Shown piece by piece: positions 45,501-55,473 of a DNA stretch of 64,000 nucleotides. Origin of the DNA: Saxidomus purpurata. Taxonomy: Eukaryota > Mollusca > Bivalvia > Venerida > Veneridae. The first letter of the stretch is position 1; the number at the start of each line of letters is the position of its first letter. The translations under genes and the position numbers were made by a program. The DNA lies in NCBI GenBank assembly GCA_022818135.1, contig JAFMSR010000007.1, positions 29,885,566-29,949,565 of the forward strand, written 5' to 3'. Below the pieces are notes generated by a model, which made no database searches, was not told where the DNA came from, and saw only the letters and a list, made by a program, of their open reading frames with translations.

Positions 45501-47943
45501 TGAATAGCTTTATTGATGGTCAGATATCATTTTTGCTAAACTTAAAAAGTCTAGTAATGTTTTTTCTTAAAATAATCTCTAGTTCAATTTTACAATAGAA
45601 ATCTATGTGATTTTCCACGACAGATGGGTCTTGTAACCTGTAATGTCAGTCTGTTAAAACTGTGTAGAGATAAAATTGGAAGGAAAATAGCATTGAAACA
45701 GCTGGACTGTTACATACATGGCAAAAAGAGGACGGTTCATGTATAGGAACAGTTCTATGTAACCTGATCTAATATGTTCACATTTCTTCAGTTAATCTGT
45801 ACTACTGTATGTAGTTTAGATTTTTAAAATATAATGTAATTTTTAGGATTAAGATTATTTAGGTAAGTGTTTAGGGTTGACTTTTGAGGGTTGACTGTGA
45901 AGTTGACCTGTCAGCTTCTTATTTCTATATACACTTAGAACAATTTTGCAGTCAGCCCTCGGTTTCTTTTGTGTCATGACAACATTGTTGCTACTTTCAG
46001 TCTTTTTTGCTGCAAAAAGTCTTTCATATCAAATGTTCATTGTAAAACTGTCCTAAATCCTTCATTTCTTACATGTTACAACTTTATTGCATTATATCAT
46101 CTAATTCATCCAGGGTGCCATATATCACCCAAAATTGGGACTTTGGTGGACACACTAGTAGCCCATTTCTGGTATTCTGTGATGTAAATTATGCCCTCCA
46201 TAAATTGGGTTATTGACATGTACTGTATATCACAGCATACCAAAACAGGTGTGTCCATCCGGTGCTCAATATCTAATGATGAGTCTGGCTTCTGACCACG
46301 ACACAATTTTATAGTCCAAAATATCACTCAGGATGTTTGCCAAAGCTTTTGCAGGTTTTTTGTCTTCAGCTTAAGACCTTGTTGCATTGTTGCATCAGTC
46401 TCTCTAAAACTGAGAAACTTTTCTGGTTTACATTTTGTGGCACTGTTCTGTTTTTTTAAAGTGACAACCGTGTGTGTCGCACCTTAAGATTTACACAGTT
46501 CATAGGTATAACCACTCTATAAATGTTCACTGAAACAGTAAATCATTATGGTAGAACCTGTGTGGGTGTGGTTAACTCATCAATGAAGCAGCCACCTGCC
46601 CCAGGCAGCCTGTATTTGTGTATCCCAATTGTTCATTTTAAATCAGATACATCTTTAATATGGAACCATCCATTTCAACTGCCCTGTTTTGATGCATTCT
46701 TTGGTTAGCTGCTTAAGTAGGTTTAACAATAAGTCATTCCATATACACATGTATATCATGATGAAATTACTTAACAGACTCATTACATTACACATAAATT
46801 TCTAAAATTAATATACAAAGAAGATCCTTCTGAACACAGATATTGTTATATATTTCAGATGTAGATCTGCAGGTCTATGCAGCACAACTGGCCAAAACAC
46901 CTGCCGCTAAATCAAAGGGGAAACAGTCGGCTGGTAAGCAAGTTTCAGACTGAGCCAGCTACGGCAATGCAACAACAACAGTGTTCAATACCTAGATACT
47001 CGGAGCTTGTTGTATCATTTGTCCTGACAAGTGGCAGATATTTGTCATGGAATTGACCAGGAGTTATCTCACTTGCATGATGGACATGGGTTACTTTCCT
47101 TACATAATGACTATGCTTTAGCTTACTTAAATGATAGATGTTATAACCTGATTTATACAATTGGCAGGACTGGGATACATTATCTTTGATAGATTTAAAC
47201 AGTCTTTTGTTTTTGTCTTATTCCCAGAAAATAAGTCTCATATTTTTCTCTCCCTTTGAAAAAAAAATAGTGCAAAGTCAACAGTCAAATAGGGATTTGT
47301 TTTAATATCTAACTGTAACATATTGTCACAGGATCAGCCAATGATGCCTGCCATTGCCCAAATGCAGGTTCCGGGTGTGTTCATGTCACTAACAACTTTC
47401 AACAAAACATCCACCACCATCACTATAATGTGCAAGTTGGCGAGCACAACCGGATGGTTTCTGGACCCCCTCCAGGTTAGTTTTTGCTCAATTGGGGTAG
47501 TTGTATTGTATGTATTTTTTTCAGTACCAAGTACCAAGGATAACACAATAAAAAGCAAGCTCTTATTTCCATTGTGGTCCTTTATTTTTTAGAGAAAGAA
47601 GCAGATACGGGGGGAATCGGGTACCAGACCCTAGCTCTTTTACGAATAGACCCCTTGGTTCTTTTCTACGTGCCCGGTGTATAGCACCGATACACGCGAG
47701 ACTACCTCTGGGTTTCTAAGCAGTTCTGATCAAGTTAACAATACAATGAGAGAACATAACTTGATTATCGCTGTTATACATCTTGATGTAATGTTTGTTC
47801 TGTAAAACACCATAGCTCAGTGTCTCCAGGCATAGTCTTTGCTCTGTATGATTGAGAATTGAAATATACATGTAGGAGAACATAATCAGACTATCTTATT
47901 TTCTGTTACAGCTGGATCACCTCCTGGTGAAAATGGTCATTAA
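39595..47943 (+). CDS. ZBP1-like protein: winged helix, Z-alpha domain and C-terminal RHIM
   Basis: Exons: 39595-39675, 41588-41785, 41960-42031, 42404-42484, 42908-42988, 45250-45438, 46859-46933, 47332-47475 and 47912-47943 (stop TAA). Every intron is phase 1 and every internal exon is a multiple of three. The first in-frame ATG (39654, MSNENDE) gives 297 residues; the first exon is open 5' of it, so the true start may lie further upstream. Residues 8-65 (41588 on) form a winged helix, ELGGVIYSALLG...KYILKERF. Residues 152-210 (exon 45250) form a Z-alpha domain: PVKAKDIAQRTSLG, then SDVNRYLYFLEKQ, then AEWKFV, keeping the Asn187, Tyr191 and Trp207 equivalents of the ADAR1 Z-DNA contacts. 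Residues 271-282 read YNVQVGEHNRMV, a RHIM (I/V-Q-I/V-G plus downstream Asn and hydrophobic). No deaminase, dsRBD or kinase is encoded, which argues against ADAR or PKZ. Inferred role: Z-form nucleic acid sensing coupled to RHIM signalling in the cytosol or nucleus. Confidence 0.85.
40955..41480 (+). repeat. Tandem ~140-bp repeat element in the ZBP1-like gene intron
   Basis: The box ACTGGTTGGAATTCAATACA recurs near 41065, 41215 and 41345, and AACCATAACTCTATCTTGA near 41138, 41278 and 41428. The left end is TTATACCCCACGAAGTTAAG, a typical start of this repeat class. Confidence 0.75.
43140..43600 (+). repeat. Related tandem repeat element, two ~145-bp units
   Basis: GTCCGGAGCATTACTCCAAAAG and GAATTACTTGAAAC recur near 43200 and 43350; CCAAGAACCATAACTCTA recurs near 43290 and 43441. 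The left end is CCCCCCACCTTAGCGG and the right end CTTGGTGGGGGGATGG, which are partly inverted. It shares the ACCATAACTCTATCTTG box with 40955-41480. Confidence 0.7.
43910..44012. repeat. Imperfect palindrome (MITE-like hairpin)
   Basis: GGAAATATCTATCACCACAGG with GTAACTGTTTT on the left mirrors AAAACAGTTAC with CCTCAGTGACAGATATTTC on the right, about 30-nt arms around a ~30-nt loop. It lies in the intron before the Z-alpha exon. Confidence 0.7.
44280..44630 (+). repeat. Dispersed repeat, copy 1
   Basis: TTTGAAGAAGGAAGGGTATA, CTACCAAGTGGTTTCCGG, GAGGTTGGTTATGACCAGT and GTCACAGTGACCCGGAATAG match a second copy at 52300-52510 in the same orientation. Confidence 0.75.
45003..45147 (+). repeat. 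Two long G tracts about 100 bp upstream of the Z-alpha exon
   Basis: Runs of about 24-25 consecutive G lie near 45003-45027 and 45122-45146, separated by about 95 bp. Tract lengths this long are prone to sequencing and assembly error. They can form G-quadruplexes. Confidence 0.85.
47590..47735 (-). mobile_element. Truncated SINE body, relative of 34060-34341
   Basis: The minus strand reads CCCAGAGGTAGTCTCGCGTG, GTGCTATACACCGGGCACGT and AAAAGAACCAAGGGGTC, matching the body of the SINE at 34060-34341 without the tRNA head. It lies in the last intron of the ZBP1-like gene. Confidence 0.65.
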
Positions 47944-48296
47944 ACAAAACCGAAGTGCCTTACAGTCACCACCATGAAAGAAAAGTCGTTTTGCTTCTGG
48001 GTCTCTTAGGGGAAAAAGGTTGTCAGTTATTAAAACAGAAAAGGAAGAATACATAAGGAGTTACTAAGTCGGAATAAAGATAAGAGAAGTTTCTACATGG
48101 TGAAATAGTGAATAGGTTCTTTACCAATAGATGCGAATTTATGTGGATTGCCTTTGAAAAGACTTCTTATTTGCAGATATGTTCGAGTGAAAGGAAACAG
48201 CACTGATTTGATTGGAAACAGTGAGATTAGCATCAACAAATAACTTGTTGTCATGGCAACTTCTGTGATTTATTTATTATTGAATTATTTCAATTT

Positions 48297-49612
48297 TAGC
48301 TCACCTGGCACAAAGTGCCAGAGTGAGCTATTAGGATGGCATTCCGTCCGGCGTACGTCATATGTCCGTCCACCATTTCCTTCAAACGACATCTCCTCTG
48401 AAACCACTGGGCCAAGTTGATGAGACTTTGCAGGGATGTTCCTTGCATGAAGCTCTATCAAAGTGTTCAAAGAATTCCATTCCATGCTGAACTCTGGTTG
48501 CTATGGCAACAAATAGGAAAAACTTTAAAAATCTTCTTCTCTGAAACCACAAGGCCTAGAGCTTAGATATTGGGCATGTAGCATTGTCTAGTGGACCTCT
48601 ACCAAGATTGTTCAAATTATGACCCTCGGATCAAAATTGACCCGCGGGGGGGGGGGCACTGGGTGGGCGGGTAGGTTTTGCATAGGAAATATAGGAAAAA
48701 CTTTAAAAATCTTCTTCTCTGAAACCACAAGGCCTAGAGCTAAGATTTTGGCATGTAGCATTGTCTAGTGGACCTCTACCAAGATTCTTCAAATTATGAC
48801 CCCGGGTCAAAATTGACCGTGCACCGGGGTCACTTAGTTTTGCATAGGAATATATAGGAAAAACTTTAAAAATCTTCTTCTCTGAAACCAAAAGGCCTAG
48901 AGCTAAGATATTTAGCATGTAGCATTGGCTAGTGGACCTCTACCAAGATTGTTCAAATTATGAGCCCCGGTTTAAAATTGACCCCACACAGGGGTCACTT
49001 AGTTTTACATAGGCTTATGTAGGAAAAACTTTAAAAATCTTCTTCTCTGAAACCAAAAAGGCCTAGAGCTTAGATATTTGGCAGTAGCATTGGCTAGTGA
49101 ACCTCTTCGAAGATGTTCAAATTAGACCCTCGGATCAAAATTGACCCCGCACCGGGGTCACTTAGTTTTACATAGGCTTATATAGTAAAAACTTTAAAAA
49201 TCTTCTTCTTTGAAACCACAAGGCCTAGAGCTTAGAGCTTAGATATTTGGCATATAGCATTGGCTAGTGGACCTCTACCAAGATTGTTCAAATTATGACC
49301 CCTTGGTCAAAATTGACCCCGCACCGGGGTCACTTAGTTTTACATAGGCTTATATAGGGAAAACTTTAAAAATCTTTTCTCTGAAACCACAAGGCCTAGA
49401 GCTTAGATATTTGGCATGTAGCATTGCCTAGTAGACCTCTTCAAAGTTTGTTCAAATAGCCCCTGGGGTCAAAATTGACCTTGCCCGGGGGATTATTTGT
49501 TTTACAAAAGGCGTATATAGGAAAACTTATTTGGTATATAACATTATCTAGTGATCTTCCACCAGGCAAGTGGACTTGTACCAAGGTGAGCGATATAGGG
49601 CCATCTTGGCCC
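48297..49612 (+). repeat. Element with about six ~165-175-bp tandem units and inverted ends
   Basis: AAAAACTTTAAAAATCTTCT recurs near 48516, 48697, 48858, 49023, 49191 and 49357. Each unit carries AAGGCCTAGAGCT, TAGTGGACCTCTACCAAGAT and CGGGGTCACTTAG. The ends are TTTTAGCTCACCTGGCAC on the left and CAAGGTGAGCGATATAGGG on the right, an inverted AGCTCACC/GGTGAGC pair. It begins about 350 bp past the ZBP1-like stop codon, so it could be part of that gene's 3' UTR. Confidence 0.82.
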
Positions 49613-52600
49613 TCTTGTTCACTTTCAGTTCATGCCCCAAGCTGGCATATATCTATTCAACAAAGATACACAGTTTTTCCAAAACACCATCTTTGTGTGT
49701 GTTCTGCTTTTTGAAATTTCATTTTTTTTGCATTGCATTTGATTGAAATGATACTGATCAAGAATTCTAAGCATTAAATAAACATGTAAATATAACACCT
49801 ACATCACTTCAAACTTAGTTCAACATTTTTATGTTATTTAAAAACTTGTTTGATAGTATATACCGTGTGCTTAGGAGTTTTGCTACGAAGATGTTGTGAA
49901 AGCCCTAGAAACAAAATGATCATTTTGTTTGTCTTCCGTGGAGATCTGTTTTAAAACCCAGCGACACAGTATACTTAAAGGTCCATCACCAAGACCAAAT
50001 CAAATTTTTTTTTAAATCTGAAATTGTAACAGGCGTCTTCTCAGAAGGAAAAATATGGCATACTGCATTGAATGTGAGCATATTGTGTTGAAAATTTGAG
50101 TTTGACAAAAGAATTAATAAATTATTGTTTGCCTTTTCAAAAACGAAAGTAGGTTTTCCAGTAATAAAAAATAATATCTTTGTAATTTTCCAGAAGTCTC
50201 CCAGAGAGAGGCTGTAAATAGGTCGTACATGAATAAGCGTGCCAATTTTGAATTATTGTTGAAAGAACTTTGCTTTTGCTTCCAATGATGTGCAATGTAT
50301 ATCTCTGGCTGTTTACAACATGCAATAAAGCGAAAGTAGGACAAAAAGACCACCCAGGTCAATCTAAGGAAATATAAAAACATTCACTTGTTTTTCTGCA
50401 GAAGTATTTCAAATGGTCAAATACCCCACGGCTATTGTAAAGTTTTATATGCCAGTTTCAAACTGTATTTCCCTTTTACAATTCCAGACTTAGGGAAATA
50501 CAAAAACATTCACTCGTTTTTCTGCAGAAGTATTTCAAAGTGGGGGCTATTGTAAAGTTTTAGATGCCATTTCAAACTGTATTTCCCTATTTCAATTCCA
50601 TATTTTAAAAGAAAATTTTATTTGGTCTTGGTAATGGACTTTTAACTATGATAACTATAATTATAATTATCTTAGTACATTTTGTTAAATAGTGTTTAAC
50701 ATTTCTATAAGATTTGTTAATTATATAGTTTTATTTGTTCACCAGAGTGTAAAAACTCAGGGTGAAGTATTGTGACCCTCATTGTCCATCATCCTTTGCA
50801 TCACTGTCTGTTCATGTCTATCATCTGATAGACAACTCAGTGGAAGTTTATGAAACTTGTTAGAAATGTCTGTTTTAGAATTGTTTTGAATATGCTGCCA
50901 TGTAGATTGTGGTTGCCATGGTGACTGATAAGAAAAACTACTTTGATTGAAACTACTGGTAGGATTCCAAACTTCTCAGAAATGTTCCTCTGGTAATCCT
51001 TTCTCCAAATTTGTTTAAGAGATTTGGATTTGTCAATAAACAGTGTCACAGAGGACAAGGCTTATTCCCTATATATACACAAATTTACATATGTATAGAA
51101 AATTGAAGAAAAACTATCTCTGGAACCATTGGTCACATTTTCAAAAACCTTTCGTGGAATGAGTGTCATGTGATTCTGTTCAAAGTTTATTCAGGAAATG
51201 TTTGTCAAAAATGATGACCAAGGGCCCACAGCTCATTTCTTTATATTTACTGGTATGTTTGGTAAGCTTCAAAAGGTTTTATCAGACACTTCTGGTCAAA
51301 TATTACAATAACTTCCCAGGAATTTTCATAACTGACCTTGTATCAAGATAGTTGATAAGTTACAGATTCATCAGAAAACATTGTCAAAAAAAAGAGGCCT
51401 ATTTGCAATACATATATATTGAAAATCGGCTCAAAACCAAGTAGTAAAAATATCAAGTAAAGTAAAACTCGACACCTGACAGAAATCGTTGGCTTAAATG
51501 CATAGAGAAACTTGGAACTAGATACAAAAGGTGTTTAAAAAGACTTGACAGTTTGGATGAAAGTGTGGGGATGTTGCAGTAGAACTCATGTGAGCGCTGT
51601 AGGGCTATAATTGCCCTCATGTACATAGTTTCATATATTCATTGTCACTACCACTGTATCTTCATAAGCTGTCTGTGATGATGTATATATTTTTTTATCT
51701 TACTACAGATGTTGTGTAAAATTCAAAATCTTCAGAAAGTTTCGAGTATTCTATGTTTGCTGGTTTCTCATTCTGCCAAGCACTTTCATATTACCTTGCA
51801 TTTTGCAAGCTCACACATTTTCTCCTGTTGCCTGTATAGATTGAAAGTCAACTACAAAAATCTAGTTAAAAATACTCTGATCTCTCAGGGTCTTACATGA
51901 TTTTTGGCGGCTTCCATTTGTCAAGAAGCCTTATTAGAACCATTGATCCCAATCAAAAGCACTTATAAGGTAACCCCTATTGATGTACCTTACTAATACT
52001 GTAGTAAAATCTGACTAATACTGTAGGAAAGAAGTGTGAAATATTGTTGGTATTTACATGTATTGAAAAAAGTAGCAAAAAAACAATTTTTAACCAGCTG
52101 ATTTTCTTTTAAAGTTTTTTTTTTGTCTAAATGTTCCTTTATAGATGTACATTATATTAGTTAATAGAATGATTCTACTTGCTACACTGTCAGCTCAGTA
52201 GAGCAGTATGTGAAGTTGTTCCATTATTATGAATGCATGCTTATTCATTAAAATTTCTTTTCATGTTTCTATAGATTTTTAAAAATATTGTTTTGCCATC
52301 TTTGAAGAAGAGGGGTATATTGGTTTGCAGATGTCCGTCCCTCCGTCTACCAAGTGGTTTCCGCTTCAGCCTAACATCTTGAAACTTGATGTGGAGGTTG
52401 GTCATGACCAGTCGATAACCCCTATCGATTTTGAGGTCAGTAGGTCAAAGTTCAAGATCACAGTGACCCAGAATAGTCAAATGGCTTCGGGACAATAACT
52501 CAAGAATGCTGTGGCCTTGTAACTTAGATTATGCAGGATGGATTACAGTAGGTGTAACTTCTATTGCTTTTAGGTCTTAAGATTCTCAAGGTCACTGGGA

Positions 52601-55473
52601 ACTTTTATATTGAAATGGTATTGAGTCATTTAAAGTCAAGAACCATGGCATACATTTTCAAATTTTTTTGCGTGAGATTCCAAGTCATATTTGACAGAGT
52701 TATTTGGCCCTTTTGCTAGTTTCACAGTGACTTTGCTCAACAAAATTATTGGTTCATTACTGACAAAATCTAAGGAGGGCAAGACAAAAGCTGTTTTCTA
52801 GGTTGTGATACCCATCTATTTTAGTAATAATAATTATAAAATATGTACTAAATGAAAAATTATTAACTGACATTTGACACCTAAGCTTGTATACTGAATT
52901 ATTTGCCAGAAATAAGAAATGTTATATAATAAGATGCTTTAGAAAAACTGTTCAGTGTTATTTAATGTTGGTAATGTATGTCTTAGTGTGTTTGTGACAC
53001 CTTTAAGGTATCTGTGGGGTTTTTATGAGTGAAACTTACAGTGTCTGATGTGTATTGTTACTTGTTATAATCATTGTTATTACCATATTTTAACTTTTAC
53101 AAGTGCTGCGATCCTGGAGTTGGCTTCAGTATTTTTAGTATAGTACAACATAGTATAAAATGTTTTTTGTGAATACCTTGCTGATTTTGATTTGAAAAAT
53201 GGTATATACATGTATGTTTGTAACCTCTAATGCCTCTGAAGGGTGGCAGTGTTCTAACATAATATTTACTTGCCAAAAGTTCATAGGATAAATCAGTACC
53301 TAGTAAAGACAAGCTTATTGTGGCATGTTAGCATTTAATGCAGCTAGTGAGTGCAAACTGCACCAATTTTTGTGATTTTTAGTAAACAATGAATCTGAGG
53401 TCCTCCAAAACTGTTTTGCTATTTTCCACTAATGAATGCATGCTCAATAGGGTTAATTCCAGTGATCAGTGCTTGGTGTAACTCATAGATGTTATCCATT
53501 TGAATAGGTACATGACAGACATTGTACTGTACAACGGTTTATGTCATAATTGTACACTGCTAGGTTGTTTTTCAATATGCAATATTTAGCTATATAATAG
53601 CCATGTTCAGTATTGTGTCCAAGGTCAATTAGATTTCATAGATTTCCATGTAATTGTCAAGATCATCGCCTATGTAAATTATAAGAGACTTATGGTCTAT
53701 AAATAATGCATACAGTGTGTAACTACTAGCATTTAACACATTTAGGTAGTCAGGCATGTCTTTACTCACATCATTTTCACACAAGCCATAGGCTTTTGTT
53801 CATGTGTTTGCAATTCAGCTCTAGCTTTTTATGGTTTGTCAGCAGTTTTTTGTGTGGCAATGTTGATCTCATTTTTGTTTAAGGTATCTCAGTTTTTGTC
53901 TTTAAGTCAGTTTCTGTCAAACTGCCCTAATTGAATTTTGCTCACTAGAGTTATGGTCCCTGAAAAATGCACAGAAGTCTACTAAAACTGTGTATAGCAT
54001 AAGAATTGCCTTTATAGTTAATATTGTTTGCATCTTTATACATACCATTCATCATAAAAAGATCTTGGGTCTTCTAAGTTACAGATAGGACCATGTGTGC
54101 TTGCCTTATAGCCCCCAAAATTGCCAAAACAGGGATTTGTGTGCAAGCTTTAACACCTGGACTAGTCAAAAGGATACATGAAGAAAATTGGTAAAATCAA
54201 AGACAGATGTGACTGAGAATTCTGCAATAAAATCTCATTTTGGTTTTCATTTTTGTATTTTACGCATGTACATTTAAATATAAATAGACAAAACAGTTGT
54301 ACAAATAAATATTTGATGACTGCATTTTTGGTAAATCTACACAGTTCAGATCATTTCGCATGGTTGTTTCAATATGCATAGTTTCAGTATAAAAGAGTTA
54401 TGCTCAAAAAATACGTGTTTACAAACTTCATCTGCATATTACAATAATGTTTGACTGATAGTATTGGTTTTGTCATGTAAGTCAAAGTCTTTAGAAAATA
54501 GACATTGGTTAGACACCAGAACAATTGATCTGTAATATAAACTGCAGTTGCTATAAGCACATTTGTATGTTTTATGCAATAAACTTGTTGTATTGTAAAA
54601 AAAAGTTAAGATTTTGTATTTAACGTATCATGTAAATTCTAAAAACAGTATTAAATATTCATATTTGAAACTCTGTTATTTATCAGCATTACTGGATTAA
54701 ATTTCTGTCTGATAAATTTCTGTATTATAAACCTTATATCATTTATATGCTGTTTTTCATCATGCAGACGTTAACAGCTTACTTAATGGATGTGATGTCT
54801 TTTTGTTTCCTATACCATATTTTATAATATACATTTCCTGACTGCAAAGTAGAAACATGTAAATTGAAAATTTCATAGTGTCTTGATGTTACTTATACTA
54901 GATTAAATTTATAAGTAAATTGTTGTTCGTGTTATAAGTTGCCAAAGAAGTTGAAATTCTGTACTTCCTGACCATATTTAAACCCTCGTCTATTTGTATT
55001 TCTAACATAATACTGGTAACCGAACACTCCCTACATCCAAATTCATAATAAGGTAAGGTAAACTCCATTGTGTACTGAAAATATTACAGATAAATTGAAA
55101 AAACAAAACAAATCCATCGTTGCTGTAGTTATAAAGTCCTGTATGACACCGAATTAGTCAGAAATATCAACTATTTAACGCATACATGTAATAAGATCAC
55201 ATTCTGCACCAAAATTGCAAGTCCTATACAAAGTATACAAGCTGGCATATCCTTGGAAAATCCACACTGCATCCAGTTTCCATTAACAGCTTGCTATGAA
55301 ACAGCTGAAGGTTCTAGAACTGTACAAGCATGCATTGCCACAGAAAGTCATTTATGGTCTATGAGCTGTGAATGTAACATCATGGCACATATTAACATGT
55401 TCCTTCCCTCTGGCATCTTATCCCCCTCTGAAGTTGTTGGTAGTATTTAGATCTGTACATTCTCCAGTTGTCC
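49613..55473. other. Long non-coding interval between the convergent ZBP1-like and MED19 genes
   Basis: No coding frame is supported on either strand. A second copy of the 44280 dispersed repeat lies at 52300-52510. A short internal duplication (TACAAAAACATTCACTCG/GTTTTTCTGCAGAAGTATTT) lies near 50375-50600. A poly(A) signal AATAAA at 54578-54583, followed by an A-run at 54597, is a plausible end for a very long ZBP1-like 3' UTR, but AATAAA is common in such DNA. Confidence 0.4.

Noticed and set aside
39595..47943. Alternative identity as ADAR or a PKZ-type kinase because of the Z-alpha domain
   Set aside because: The exon chain ends at 47943 with no deaminase, double-stranded RNA binding or kinase motifs, and instead carries a RHIM.
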